Shown here: in pieces, positions 1 through 9,221 of the stretch | How positions within the stretch are numbered: the stretch's first letter is position 1 | How the letters are laid out: the number at the start of each line of letters is the position of its first letter | NCBI RefSeq assembly: GCF_017497975.1 | Contig: NZ_JAGDEL010000006.1 | Span: 1 to 64,000 of the forward strand | From: Metabacillus bambusae | GTDB taxonomy: Bacteria > Bacillota > Bacilli > Bacillales > Bacillaceae | Length of the DNA stretch: 64,000 bases | Reading direction: 5' to 3' | Notes under the pieces: generated by a model | What the model saw: only the letters and a program-made list of their open reading frames with translations | Databases searched by the model: none | Told to the model about the DNA's origin: nothing | Position numbers and translations under genes: made by a program

Positions 1-88
1 TATGGTTTACTATAACAATTACCGTTATCAATGGAATTTAAAAAAGATGACCCCTAACCAATATAGGAATCATCTTCTAGTTGCGTGA
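1..88 (+). CDS. IS3-family transposase (OrfB-like), C-terminal end, cut by window edge
   Basis: Only the last 29 codons are inside the window, reading from position 2 to a TGA at 86-88. The tail contains YYNNYRYQWNLKKMTPNQYR, which is the kind of C-terminus found in IS3/IS150-group integrase-type transposases (tyrosine-rich stretch, then LKKMTPxQYR). The enzyme would carry out DDE cut-and-paste or copy-paste transposition. The bases that follow (about 95-125, a pyrimidine run then TTGACACGGGTGCCAG) probably hold the right end of the element. Whether the full element is intact cannot be seen. Identification rests on this short tail only. Confidence 0.6.
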   Translation, partial: MVYYNNYRYQWNLKKMTPNQYRNHLLVA

Positions 89-190
89 CTCTTTTTTTCT
101 TGTGTCCTTGACACGGGTGCCAGTTTAAATATTCTATCCCTTTTTTATCTTGTTTTCTTTTCTAAGTAAAACTAAGAACATAATTTTATT

Positions 191-844
191 CTACATAAAA
201 GCTTTAACTTTATGATATGCAGTTAAAAAAGTAGCTTTTGTTTGAGATTTTTTAGTCATTAAATAGTTAACCGTATTGTCAAGATACGATTGAGGAGTGC
301 TTTTACCCTTCTTTAATTTAACTGCTGGATATGAGTCTAAATCACCTTCATATATTAATTTGAGTTGCTTCGCTTCCCTTAAATCTTGTGGAGTAACAAG
401 GGATAACGGCTTATCAACAAGTGAAATTCCATTATTACTTAATAGTGTCGCAACAAATTGAGAGCAAAAAAATGCATTTTTCCTTACTATTTCAATATTT
501 AAGACGACACCTAATAATCCAATAAGGTTATATTTATAGTCCTGCTCACTAAGTTCAATTTTTTTTATATTTCTTTTTAGTTGGTAATATTCAAATTCCG
601 ATACACTACAACTATAGATTGCACATTTTGCCTCCTTAAATAACTCTGTATGAATATCTTCTCTCACAAATCCGCCAATAAATGGATTCTTTACATTCTT
701 TCGACCAAAACTATACATCTCCTGAAGTTCCTCGTCAAAAGCAATCGATGCATGATTTAAGGTACTTTTTGTGAAAAGCTTGATCATCCTTGTAAATAAC
801 GTACCTGTATCTGTTAAAAATATATACACTTGTTTGTTAATCAT
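191..844 (-). CDS. Permuted papain-fold (YiiX/NlpC-P60-like) amidase-type protein
   Basis: Start chosen at ATG 844 because a GGAGGG lies 7 nt upstream; the frame stays open to 916 but without a ribosome binding site. The 217-residue product has the circularly permuted NlpC/P60 pattern: an early histidine (His31 in NHASIAF) and a late cysteine (Cys127 in FFCSQFVATLL), the order expected for the YiiX/YebB type of papain-like fold, whose members are thought to hydrolyse amide or ester bonds in lipids or peptides. No signal peptide is evident, so a cytosolic site is likely. It stands alone. The family call is by motif; the substrate is unknown. Confidence 0.6.
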   Translation of the reverse strand: MINKQVYIFLTDTGTLFTRMIKLFTKSTLNHASIAFDEELQEMYSFGRKNVKNPFIGGFVREDIHTELFKEAKCAIYSCSVSEFEYYQLKRNIKKIELSEQDYKYNLIGLLGVVLNIEIVRKNAFFCSQFVATLLSNNGISLVDKPLSLVTPQDLREAKQLKLIYEGDLDSYPAVKLKKGKSTPQSYLDNTVNYLMTKKSQTKATFLTAYHKVKAFM

Positions 845-1062
845 AAAAAAACCCTCCAAAAAATTGATATGAAGGGATACGTTTAAAAACACTCGCCTTG
901 ATACAGTGTTGAACAAAGAGCTGGTTTGTTTGCTATTGTTCTAAATTCCCTTCTTTCTAAATGATAACGAGTTATTATTTAGTGAATAACAAGCTAGAGG
1001 TTTAATTGCTACTAAGACTTAAGCAGTATATTATTAATCAGATCTTTTTTGCTTTTTGCAAC

Positions 1063-1097
1063 AAAAAAAGCCACCTTATCAAGGTAGCTTTTTTTTT
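1063..1097 (-). terminator. Intrinsic terminator of the MATE-like gene
   Basis: Imperfect hairpin with arms at 1067-1077 and 1081-1091, a 3-nt loop and T-runs on both sides, directly after the stop codon of the minus-strand exporter gene. It could also work on the plus strand. Confidence 0.75.
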
Positions 1098-1101
1098 CCA
1101 C

Positions 1102-2457
1102 TTATCCATTTACATATTTATTTTCCCGATGTTTCAATCCATTATTATGATTCAACTTTTTCTCCATTTTATAAATAATGAAAAACAACACGCATAATTC
1201 TGTTAACATCCCAATTGATTGTGCCAAAGCACCGATCATTCCGTTCCAATATGGAAAAAGGCTAGAGGTTAAAACTAAAACTATAAATGTAAAGATTAAG
1301 TTGGTTGATTGTGATAGAACCATAACCTTTGTGCGTTTTCTTACCATTAATAAACCATTACAAAAGTCGATAAATGGAAAGACTAGTGTCATTAAGATAA
1401 AAACTTTTAAACTATCCAAACTTGCGTTAACTAAGCGTTCATTTGCACCTAAAAGATGCTCAATAAAAAATGCCCCTAATGGAGAGTAACAAAATAAAGC
1501 TAATATCCCAGTAGGAATGAACCCCATCATTAAAGTGAATTTTTGAACCTTTTGAGGGTGTTCCTTATAAAAAGTTAGAACAATTTGATGTGTATAAGTA
1601 AAAAAACTTAAGAATAATTGTGCAATACTTAGAGCAATTGCATAAGACGCAATTGCTAATTCAATTTCATTTGTTTTGCCTAAAAAAGCATTTATTATTG
1701 GTCCAACCATGACGATTATTAGAGATGAGAGAATCAAAGGATTGTAAAAACTAAATATTTGAGACTTTTTCGTAATTTTATGATTTACATCATCCTTAAC
1801 CATCTTTTTGACTAATGTTCGTCCCTCTATAAAACTAACTAAACTTTCTATCACCATTCCCGCTAAAAAAATATATGCTCCGGTTTTTGCATTAATATTG
1901 CCAGTGTTAATAAAAACGATAGATAATATATACATGACAATTAACCTAATGACCATACCAATGGTTAGCCATTTCGTTTGCCTATTTAAAATAATAACCC
2001 CTTGGAATAGACACCGAATAGCTGAAAAAAAGGTTACAATGATTAGAATTTGATAGACATCAACAATTTGCGCAGTCATTTCCGAATCAGCACCAAAAAA
2101 AGTAGAAAAAATCCACTTACCAACCGGAGTATAAGCTAGGATACCTGCCACCATCATTAAACCTGTTAAAACATAAGCAGCTACCGTTGCCATCACCTTA
2201 AACGATACTTTATCACGAACTAACGCTGAGCATGCGTTCCGTAATAAAACACCAAGCCGTTCTGTTATACCAAATAGGCTCATCGCAATAACATAACTAG
2301 CAATAATAACCTCAGCATTTTCTCCTCTTGTTAAAGTCCCATTAATAATCATGTGAGAAAACGTAACTAAGCTAGCTGATAAGCCTAAGGGGATAAAGAA
2401 CCAAAGGATCTTTTTCGTCGATAACCCCTGTTCATCATGATCAATAATATTTCCCAT
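1102..2457 (-). CDS. MATE-like / MVF-superfamily multidrug or lipid exporter
   Basis: A 451-residue integral membrane protein with about 12 hydrophobic segments and little else. The N-terminal region (FFIPLGLSASLVTFSHMIIN, then GENAEVIIASYVIAMSLFG) resembles the first helix bundle of MATE/MOP flippase relatives, which exchange cations for drugs or flip lipid-linked substrates. The size fits the family (about 440-460 residues). The gene is monocistronic: terminators sit on both sides and the next gene upstream is more than 200 bp away. The substrate cannot be deduced; an ANK-type (PF07260) relative is an alternative. Confidence 0.6.
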   Translation of the reverse strand: MGNIIDHDEQGLSTKKILWFFIPLGLSASLVTFSHMIINGTLTRGENAEVIIASYVIAMSLFGITERLGVLLRNACSALVRDKVSFKVMATVAAYVLTGLMMVAGILAYTPVGKWIFSTFFGADSEMTAQIVDVYQILIIVTFFSAIRCLFQGVIILNRQTKWLTIGMVIRLIVMYILSIVFINTGNINAKTGAYIFLAGMVIESLVSFIEGRTLVKKMVKDDVNHKITKKSQIFSFYNPLILSSLIIVMVGPIINAFLGKTNEIELAIASYAIALSIAQLFLSFFTYTHQIVLTFYKEHPQKVQKFTLMMGFIPTGILALFCYSPLGAFFIEHLLGANERLVNASLDSLKVFILMTLVFPFIDFCNGLLMVRKRTKVMVLSQSTNLIFTFIVLVLTSSLFPYWNGMIGALAQSIGMLTELCVLFFIIYKMEKKLNHNNGLKHRENKYVNG

Positions 2458-2584
2458 CTCCCTTGTTCAATTAAAAATGTCATGCTTTTTTTACTTTTTT
2501 AACTTTTATACTTCTAATATCTGATTTTACCAAAGTGTGAAAGCGCATTCTATAATAATATGATTATTTTTTATTTTTAGAATA

Positions 2585-2612
2585 AATAAAAAAACTCCTT
2601 TTCGGGGAGTAG
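2585..2612 (-). terminator. Terminator of ykqA
   Basis: On the minus strand ACTCCCC-GAAA-AGGAGT-like hairpin (arms about 2594-2598 and 2606-2610) followed by seven T residues. It sits between the end of ykqA and the start of the exporter gene. Confidence 0.8.
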
Positions 2613-2678
2613 TTTACTTTTTCTAATTTTAAACGATCCTTAAAAGCAAAAAATGCTATTGCTTAAATGTTCTCCGTC

Positions 2679-3545
2679 TTAAATCGTAATAACCATATTG
2701 AATTTTTGAGATAAATCATCTTTAAGCTTTGCGAAATATTGATCACTAACAAACCCTTTTGCTCCACGTAAAATCTCTCTTGCATAATGCTCTGGTGGAG
2801 CTGTTTCTTCACTTTTATCAATAACTAGAAAAGTTAAAACGTTAATGTAAGTCTTCCCATTCATCTCAATATCAATAAAAGCTGGGCGATATATGTTTGC
2901 TAATACTCCTTCACGGCGATACAAATAGCTCAAGCCCTCTTTTGTAATTTCATAAACCTTCCCTTCAACAGAATATTTCGCTTCTAGCATATCTGCTCTT
3001 CCACCATCTGATGATTTACGGGTATAAGCTAAAGAAAAGCCGTGCGCAATTCCACAGCCTTTTACATGTTTAAATAAATGATCAACTTGTGATTTTCGAA
3101 ATCGTTCGTCATCCATACATGACCCGTATGCAAAATATAAGAGTTTATCATTATTTAAGTAGCTATGACACTTCCAATCTCCGAAAGGAATCTTGGTCAT
3201 CTTCTCATGTGAGTGTTTAGATATATATACAAAAACATCGTCATAACGAATAAGATCAGTGAATACTGATTGAATAATTCTATCATAGAGATTGCTATTG
3301 TTTTCACCGTTATACCCATCTAACACATCTAGTTTTTGAAGTTGCTCATATGATATTTCGTATAGTTCACCATAAACCCGTTGCGTGGGATCACAGCTCA
3401 TTGCAGGGTAGCCTTTTCCTGTATCGTAAAGTATTCCAGGTGTCCAGCAATGTCTAGCTAAGCATATTGCTCCACTCAATAAATGTTCATTTTTTTCATG
3501 CTGACGGAGTGTACCATAAACAAAGATGAGTATTTTTCGATTCAT
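2679..3545 (-). CDS. ykqA: Two-domain gamma-glutamylcyclotransferase-like protein YkqA
   Basis: The 288-residue protein carries two GGCT/AIG2-like domains in tandem: residues about 5-110 start with VYGTLRQHEKNEHLL, and the second starts at about residue 135 with LLYFAYGSCMDDERF. Both contain the YGS/YGT-L substrate-loop signature of the gamma-glutamylcyclotransferase fold. B. subtilis YkqA has the same fused layout and nearly the same length (about 277). A role in trimming gamma-glutamyl compounds is inferred from the fold. The start has GGAGG 7 nt upstream. It is a single gene with its own terminator. Confidence 0.75.
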   Translation of the reverse strand: MNRKILIFVYGTLRQHEKNEHLLSGAICLARHCWTPGILYDTGKGYPAMSCDPTQRVYGELYEISYEQLQKLDVLDGYNGENNSNLYDRIIQSVFTDLIRYDDVFVYISKHSHEKMTKIPFGDWKCHSYLNNDKLLYFAYGSCMDDERFRKSQVDHLFKHVKGCGIAHGFSLAYTRKSSDGGRADMLEAKYSVEGKVYEITKEGLSYLYRREGVLANIYRPAFIDIEMNGKTYINVLTFLVIDKSEETAPPEHYAREILRGAKGFVSDQYFAKLKDDLSQKFNMVITI

Positions 3546-3635
3546 ACGTTTTCCTCCAAACTATGTTCAGTTTCAGCATACTTCTACCTTCATACATGAA
3601 ATTCATATTTCAGTAAGACTGCTTATATGAAAAAG

Positions 3636-3703
3636 CTGACTAGATAATCGTATGCCCTTGTACTCAAAAATATACGAAAAAGCTTTCTACTACATCTAGT
3701 CAG
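3636..3703 (-). terminator. Long-loop terminator after the ArsB-type gene
   Basis: Perfect 10-bp inverted repeat CTGACTAGAT (3636-3645) and ATCTAGTCAG (3694-3703), followed on the minus strand by CTTTTTC. The 48-nt loop is unusually long, so an additional regulatory role is possible. Confidence 0.55.
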
Positions 3704-3778
3704 TTTATTTTCACACTATTAGTAAACGCTTTCTCTAAAAAACTAGATAACTTTGTCTTTTCACCCTTTATTATCATC

Positions 3779-5134
3779 TTAGACAAAGACGATTTGTATC
3801 CAATAGTAAAGAAGGAACAATGTTACGACTGTCGTAAGTGGGATGACTAGAAAAGACACATGTAAATAATCCTTCCATTTTACTTTAATTTTATTTTCTC
3901 TTAATATATGCATCCAAATTAGTGATGCGAGTGTTCCAATAGGTAATAGTAAGGAACCAATGTCACTTCCAATGATATTTGCCAGATAAATAGTCTTTAA
4001 AGTAATAGGGTCTAATCCCATTTCGGTTAAGGTTATGGTGCCAATCATTAAAGCAGGATGATTATTAAAGATATTAGATAATATGGAAACTAATCCACCC
4101 ATAATAAAGCTTGCTTGGAACAGTCCCTGACTTATAATTGGTTCACATATTTCAACAAGCAATGCCGTTAATCCAACATTATGAAGTCCATATATAATGA
4201 CATACATCGAAAAAGCAAAAAGGAAAATATGCCAAGGTGTCTTTTTTAAAATATCTACTGGATTTGTACGTAAGTGATACCATCTCCATATAAGTAAAAC
4301 CACAGAACCTAATACTGCAACAATTTCAATAGGTATACCGAAATAAGAGGCAACAAAAAGGAGGCAACGAATCAATAGGACAAAAAATAAAATGCTCATC
4401 ATTAATTTTGTCCGTTTATATTTTGTTTCGACAGAAATTGACCCTTTAAGTGGGTGAAAATTTTTTGTGAAAAATACATCCTCTAAATCATAAGACTCCT
4501 CAGATAATCGCTTCGGTAACTTTTTTCTTACTACTATGAACATTAACCACGACATAAATAGCAAACCTAGTATTGCTGGCACAAACATCATCGCTATTTG
4601 CGTATAAAGTGTCATATGAACAATCTCTAAACCTATTAGGTTGACAATATTACTTACTCCGATTGGCGCGCTAGATGCGGTCGCAATCAATGCACCACTT
4701 AAAAGGAATGGGATTTGCTCATGTGGATTTAAGCGAAGGTTTTTTAGGAGTAAAATCAAAATTGGAGTTGTAATTAATATGCTTCCATCATTATTAAATA
4801 AAAGCGTCATTAAAAAGCATAATAGTTGAATATACCAGTAAAGACGATAACCTGACCCTTTCGCCAATCGTACAAGTCGTGCTGCTGCCCAATGAAAAAA
4901 ACCGAAGCTTTCTAAAATAACAGCCATCACGATTGTAGCCATAATTGTAATCGAAGCTCCACCTATTTTATTCAAAATATCTAAAATGTCTTCACGTGAT
5001 ACAATACCTATAAGTATAATAATCCCAGCACCGATAGTTGCAGGCCATGCTTCATTGAGCCCATTCGGCCTCCAAAATATGACTAGCATTGTAATCACAA
5101 AAACAAATACAGTCACTCCAATTTCAAAAGTCAT
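3779..5134 (-). CDS. ArsB/YdfA-type ion permease
   Basis: A 451-residue permease with about 11-12 transmembrane segments of the ion-transporter superfamily that includes ArsB and SLC13 carriers. Recognisable parts are the re-entrant loops near residues 115-125 (LLFNNDGSILITTPILILLL) and 145-165 (ALIATASSAPIGVSNIVNL), and a similar pair in the C-terminal half (LSNIFNNHPALMIG, then ANIIGSDIGSLLLPIGTLA). ArsB proteins extrude arsenite; here no arsR, arsC or arsD lies beside it, so the ion is uncertain. An AAGGAG stands 8 nt before the start. Similar in size to B. subtilis YdfA. Confidence 0.7.
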   Translation of the reverse strand: MTFEIGVTVFVFVITMLVIFWRPNGLNEAWPATIGAGIIILIGIVSREDILDILNKIGGASITIMATIVMAVILESFGFFHWAAARLVRLAKGSGYRLYWYIQLLCFLMTLLFNNDGSILITTPILILLLKNLRLNPHEQIPFLLSGALIATASSAPIGVSNIVNLIGLEIVHMTLYTQIAMMFVPAILGLLFMSWLMFIVVRKKLPKRLSEESYDLEDVFFTKNFHPLKGSISVETKYKRTKLMMSILFFVLLIRCLLFVASYFGIPIEIVAVLGSVVLLIWRWYHLRTNPVDILKKTPWHIFLFAFSMYVIIYGLHNVGLTALLVEICEPIISQGLFQASFIMGGLVSILSNIFNNHPALMIGTITLTEMGLDPITLKTIYLANIIGSDIGSLLLPIGTLASLIWMHILRENKIKVKWKDYLHVSFLVIPLTTVVTLFLLYYWIQIVFV

Positions 5135-5564
5135 TTCGACGCTCCTTTCTTTTTATATATAGGGAATATCACAATGCTTTCTTCATGTCTTAATCCCTAT
5201 AATTATATTCAAACCTATGTCGAATGGATTAGATGTTATAGTAGTTTTCGATAAATGTACGATTGGCTTTACGGTAGAAACACCCTGTAGAGACACTAGC
5301 TTATTGTGTACATTCAACTAGTAAACAAAGTTTCAATAAACAGAAAAGAAAGAAATAACTCTAAAGACCTTTTTCATTATGAAAAACTAAGGATATGAAA
5401 GGTTACTTTCTACCATGCGGAATATACCCATGTACAAAATTAGTTTCAAAAGTTTACTTTTTACAAGGTGATTTGTTAAGGCATTTTCATATCAATTGCA
5501 ATCGTTTACAAGAAGGTTAATAATATAATAGAAATGGAAAATAGTAAGTAAAGGAGAGAAGAGC
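5135..5564. other. Intergenic region between divergent ArsB-type and Dabb genes
   Basis: About 430 bp of AT-rich DNA with no convincing gene. Its right end has a TATAAT at 5524-5529 and the cre-like site described separately; the rest shows nothing I can assign. Confidence 0.5.
5497..5510 (+). promoter_or_regulatory. cre-like site upstream of the Dabb gene
   Basis: TGCAATCGTTTACA matches the CcpA consensus TGWNANCGNTNWCA at all positions but the third. It lies 14 bp upstream of a TATAAT (5524-5529), where a bound repressor would block the promoter. Inferred from consensus only. Confidence 0.4.
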
Positions 5565-5876
5565 ATGGTATCAGGTAGAATTAGACATATTGCTATCTTC
5601 ACATTAAAATATCCTGTTGATTCAACTGAGGCAGAGATTTTTTTGACTGATGGAGCGCATATTTTAAGTGCAATACCAGTAGTAGAAAATTTTGAGGTTT
5701 TACGTCAAGTGAGTTCAAAAACTGACTTTGATTTTGGCTTTTCAATGGAGTTTACTAACCAAGAAGCTTATGATACATACAATATCCATCCGAATCACAA
5801 AGCATTTGTTGAAGCAAGATGGAAAAAAGAAGTAGAGAGATTCCAAGAAATAGACTTTATTAAGCAAGATTTGTAG
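5565..5876 (+). CDS. Dabb (stress-responsive alpha/beta-barrel) domain protein
   Basis: A 103-residue protein that opens with IRHIAIFTLKYPVD and ends with a KRFxEIDF-like strand, the layout of the dimeric alpha+beta barrel (Dabb, PF07876). The central region carries the usual NFEVLRQVSSKTDFDFGFSM segment and the NIHPNHKAFV helix with the conserved HP-H pair. Family members include heme- or aromatic-handling and stress proteins; the role here is unknown. Start ATG follows AGGAGAG. A second Dabb protein is encoded at 25.8 kb but shares little beyond the fold. Confidence 0.75.
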   Translation: MVSGRIRHIAIFTLKYPVDSTEAEIFLTDGAHILSAIPVVENFEVLRQVSSKTDFDFGFSMEFTNQEAYDTYNIHPNHKAFVEARWKKEVERFQEIDFIKQDL

Positions 5877-5892
5877 ATCGTTCCTTATAGGA

Positions 5893-6195
5893 TGAACGAA
5901 AGCTCAGTGGCCTTGATCAGTGCGGTAGAAAAAAGAGCACTCAGTATGAGATAAAGTTAGACTTCTATCATAAGGGATTCTCTTCATCCCCTATGATAGA
6001 GTGAGACTTATCGAATTTTACGGGCAGTGTTTATTTACTGCCTGTTAAGGTGTGGAAAACACGAAGAGCACCAGCGTTCGTTGGTGACTTAGCGAATAAG
6101 GTGTGTAAAGTTCACTAGGAGCTAGGCGCTTGGGCTAAGATGTCAAAGCGCTTATCCTCAGTACCAAAAATATTATCATTTCTTAAACGACAAAA
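5893..6195 (+). repeat. Structured interspersed repeat, family R2, copy a (long form)
   Basis: Shares both ends with the copies at 21.2 and 60.5 kb (GGCCTTGATCAG near the left, CTAGGCGCT and GCGCTTATCC near the right) but has a longer centre. It contains a hairpin with arms 5964-5978 and 5986-6000 at the same relative place as the hairpins of the other copies. No protein is encoded. Confidence 0.55.
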
Positions 6196-6566
6196 AGGAG
6201 AGAATTGAACACTAACGAGTTCCATTACTTATTGCAAAATTTAAGTATGTTCCATAAGTTTCTCCCCTAATAATACTTACTCTTTCATATTAATTAAATA
6301 ATGGTAGAAACCTTGTTCCATTAACCTAACCCGTTAGTGAAAAAGCGACTGTTCATACACAACAATCGCACCATTAGATGAAGATGGACTCATTATTTTT
6401 CACCTTGTTTATTAAGCTAATCTCAATCCTTTATTAATGACTAGAACACATCTAATATATTGACAATATGGATAGGCAAATACATATTACAGAACAAGCG
6501 AATAAGATTAAAGCTGTTCTAAAATTCCTCCTAAATTTAATACCGTAACTTGTTAATACTATTAGT
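6196..6566. other. Non-coding or decayed stretch
   Basis: No intact gene. Short minus-strand reading-frame pieces interrupted by stops (about 6260-6410) hint at a decayed gene, but I cannot name it. Confidence 0.35.
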
Positions 6567-6794
6567 TCATTTATTTAATTTCATTTTAGACTTTAAATTT
6601 AAGATAAGCTCGTACCCAAAAGCTCCTAACAATCCGGTCCAGAAAATTACCATGGAAGTAAAAGGCTCAATTCTATATATTTGAAAGTAAATATAGTTTA
6701 TGAATAATAGCAGCATATAGGTGTAAAAACCAAGTATTGCTCCTTTTCTCCAATTCATTGACTCTATTTTTGACATATTTCTGAAGAATTTCAT
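6567..6794 (-). CDS. Small two-helix membrane protein, unknown function
   Basis: 75 residues with a basic N-terminus, a hydrophobic segment at about 18-38 (GAILGFYTYMLLLFINYIYF) and a second at about 46-65, ending in a lysine-rich tail. GGAGGG lies 6 nt before the ATG, which makes expression likely. It stands alone in a region of decayed DNA. I do not recognise a family. Confidence 0.55.
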   Translation of the reverse strand: MKFFRNMSKIESMNWRKGAILGFYTYMLLLFINYIYFQIYRIEPFTSMVIFWTGLLGAFGYELILNLKSKMKLNK

Positions 6795-7454
6795 TTTAAC
6801 CCTCCATAATAAGAATTTACCCTTGCTGTTCCATTAATGCCTTTTAGTCAGATCACTATCTCTGAACATAATATCAATATTTTTCAATGAGTATATTGAT
6901 ACCTTGTCCAGTTATCCTGTGCCGTTACATTAATAAGAGAAGCATTACTCCTAATTTTAATGCTTCCAGTTAGTTCAACAAGGTTATCATTTTATTTGGT
7001 GTTTCGGTATGGAAATAATACTTTATCAACCCAATTTTGAAACATTTTTATGGCTTCTTGGTCTGTTTTAACATTTACCTAAGACCGCATAAAATCATCA
7101 TAGTAATGTTTCTTTTTTATAAAGTGCTACTACTAAAAAGGCAATACTCCCAAATAGCTGTATTTTTTGTATAAACTTCCACTTTAATAATAAATACGTT
7201 GGTTCGATTTAAAAGTTTCATTTTCGTTCCTAGTTATTGTGATAACCTGTATTTTTAGTTCGATAAGTAAGTCATTACCCATTCTTGAAGTAATGCACCT
7301 ATTTGCCTAATATGTAACGCTTAACATTTACTTCGGCAAATCTACTTCAGAATATATTTAAAGTACTTTTCCAACTTTTATCCATTTTTATCATCTCAGT
7401 GATAATCATTTATAAACAATCCCAAGTGTCCCTTTTTGTTAAACATGGATTGAG
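6795..7454. other. Gene-poor stretch with a decayed minus-strand fragment
   Basis: No intact gene. A minus-strand piece at about 6992-7077 reads VNVKTDQEAIKMFQNWVDKV then a short tail and a stop, and is blocked by a stop just upstream; it looks like the end of a lost gene. The rest is AT-rich and featureless. Confidence 0.4.
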
Positions 7455-7990
7455 TTAAATCCGTAAAAAAATAAAAAGCGCCTCTAACCTTAGTAGAAAC
7501 GCATCCTTTGGATACAAAATAATTATAATAGGGATTGGATTAGAATAGGTAAATGTAAGCTGTTGATCTAGCAACTTGTATAAAGCTTGTGTCCTGCTGT
7601 TTTCTTCCCCTTGATTTGCAAGTTTATCATATAAGGATTTAGCTAATTCTAATCCAGGTGTTATCATATCCATTTCTTTAGCTGATTCAAGAGTAATGCT
7701 CATATCTATAATAATATGTTTGATATAGAAGCCAGGTTCAAAATCCCCGTTAATCATTCGAGGAGCCAGATTGCTAAGTGACCAACTTCCAGCTGCTCCT
7801 GTTTCAATGCTTTGAAGAACTTTTTTTGGATCCAGCCCAGATTTTTTGGCATAAACCATTGCTTCACAAACACCGATCATATTAGAGGCAAATACAATTT
7901 GATTGCACTTTTTGTGTACTGACCAGAACTAGCTTGTCCCTGAAAAACGATATTTTCCCAGTTAAATCAAAGATGGGCTTCATTACAACG
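7455..7990 (-). pseudogene. Broken 3-hydroxyisobutyrate/6-phosphogluconate dehydrogenase-like gene
   Basis: The open part (7455-7880) encodes the C-terminal helical domain of beta-hydroxyacid dehydrogenases (GAAGSWSLSNLAPRMINGDF, then YIKHIIIDMSITLESAKEM). Upstream, homology continues in different frames: KPIFDLTGK, then IVFQGQASSGQ, then HKKCNQIVFASNMIG, which together give the family's linker and catalytic-lysine region split by two frameshifts. The N-terminal Rossmann half is absent. The last ~30 residues of the open frame do not look like the family. A dead gene by any reading. Confidence 0.75.
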
Positions 7991-8110
7991 AAATCATTAT
8001 TGATTCTCTATTCTCTTAATTCTTATTTAACTAATTCCGTAAGTGGAAGAACCTTTCAAAAATAAAAAAAGATTACCCCATTAAGTGAAGTCCATTCTTA
8101 TTGTATATAT

Positions 8111-8695
8111 TTATGAAAAATAGGAATTAATTGTATCTTCAACTTTCATTAAAATATCTTTATATCCTTCATCATCAAGATAACCAATGCTTCCGAATAA
8201 TAAATGTTCCACAGGTTCAATTCCTGTGAAATCAAATATCCCAATGTCAGAAGTTACTTTCAAACCTGCTGTCATACCCATCTCATCATAAACCTCATTT
8301 GGAGTACCATGTGTATTGATAATAAAACCCTTTTTTCCTTCTAATAACTTAATTACACCTTCTGCTCCAGCAGAATAAGCGAACCCAAATGCAAATACTC
8401 GGTCTACGTATCCTTTTAGAATTGCTGGAAGACCGGTCCACCAAACAGGGTAAATAAATATTATAACGTCTGCTTCAGCAACAAATTCTTGTTCCGTTTT
8501 AATATCATTAGGTGTATTTCCTGCTTTCATAGCTTCTGTATCTTCTGGTTTCAATACTGGTTGAAAATCAAGTTCATATAAATCACGAACAACAACTTCG
8601 TGACCGTTTTTCTTTAATGCATTGACTGTTTTATCTAGGATAGCGTGATTTAAGCTTTCAGGGTTTGGATGTGCATAAACAATTAGGTGTTTCAT
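8111..8695 (-). CDS. NAD(P)H-dependent FMN quinone oxidoreductase (flavodoxin-like fold)
   Basis: A 194-residue protein of the NQO1/KefF/MdaB flavodoxin-like family. Key parts are the flavin phosphate loop near residue 8 (YAHPNPESLNHAIL) and the YPVWWTGLPAILKGYVDRVF motif at about residues 82-101, which shapes the FMN and quinone site. Such enzymes reduce quinones or azo compounds by two electrons in the cytosol. It is divergent from an HxlR regulator 145 bp away, a common arrangement in which the regulator represses the oxidoreductase until an electrophile or disulfide stress appears. Confidence 0.8.
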   Translation of the reverse strand: MKHLIVYAHPNPESLNHAILDKTVNALKKNGHEVVVRDLYELDFQPVLKPEDTEAMKAGNTPNDIKTEQEFVAEADVIIFIYPVWWTGLPAILKGYVDRVFAFGFAYSAGAEGVIKLLEGKKGFIINTHGTPNEVYDEMGMTAGLKVTSDIGIFDFTGIEPVEHLLFGSIGYLDDEGYKDILMKVEDTINSYFS

Positions 8696-8840
8696 TTAAA
8701 TTACCTCCAACATTTAATAATTTTTTATTTGCTTATAAAGCATAATCTAATATTATAGTATTAGACATTTTTTTATAAGTAGTCATTTTTTTATAACATA
8801 GTCACAAAAATAGTACCATTAAGAAAGAGAGGTATTGATT

Positions 8841-9212
8841 ATGGCACGAAGTTGGTTTAGTGAGCCTCCAGAGGACCAAAAAGAGGTTTGCCCAGTTACA
8901 GAAACGCAAGACATAATTGCAGGTAAATGGAAAATCATTATTCTATGGCATTTAAGTATACAGACTAGAAGATTTAATGAACTTCATAGGTTGTTACCGG
9001 GTATTTCAAAAGGAATACTGACACGTCAGTTAAGAGAATTGGAAGAGGACCAAATGGTTCACAGAGAAGTATATAAAGAAGTACCTCCAAGGGTTGAATA
9101 CTCGCTAACACCTATAGGTCAAAGCTTTATCCCAATACTGGATAGTATGGGAGAGTGGGGAATAAAATATAAAAAATCATGTAAAAAAGCTAAAGCCTAT
9201 ACTAATCTTTAG
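8841..9212 (+). CDS. HxlR-family transcriptional regulator, possible thiol/electrophile sensor
   Basis: Start taken at ATG 8841, 8 nt after GAGAGG; a TTG two codons upstream is less well placed. The 123-residue protein is a single winged helix: EVCPVTETQDIIAGKWKIII, then RRFNELHRLLPGISKGILTR and the RVEYSLTPIGQSF wing. The only N-terminal cysteine, Cys17 in the VCP motif, corresponds to the sensing cysteine of YodB, CatR and HypR. Divergent from a quinone reductase, so quinone or aldehyde sensing is a reasonable inference. Confidence 0.8.
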   Translation: MARSWFSEPPEDQKEVCPVTETQDIIAGKWKIIILWHLSIQTRRFNELHRLLPGISKGILTRQLRELEEDQMVHREVYKEVPPRVEYSLTPIGQSFIPILDSMGEWGIKYKKSCKKAKAYTNL

Positions 9213-9221
9213 CTTTTTTTA
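9183..9221 (+). terminator. Terminator overlapping the end of the HxlR gene
   Basis: Perfect 13-bp arms at 9183-9195 and 9207-9219 ending in a T-run; the stop codon (9210-9212) lies in the right arm. Confidence 0.8.

Noticed and set aside
1006-1489. Plus-strand frames across the MATE-like gene end
   Set aside because: Antisense shadows of the exporter gene; the first also runs through its terminator.
2534-2549. cre-like sequence TGAAAGCGCATTCT before the MATE-like gene
   Set aside because: Two mismatches to consensus in key positions and no supporting context.
3714-3729. cre-like sequence (GTAAACGCTTTCTC)
   Set aside because: Two mismatches and placed downstream of the ArsB-type gene, with no promoter to control.
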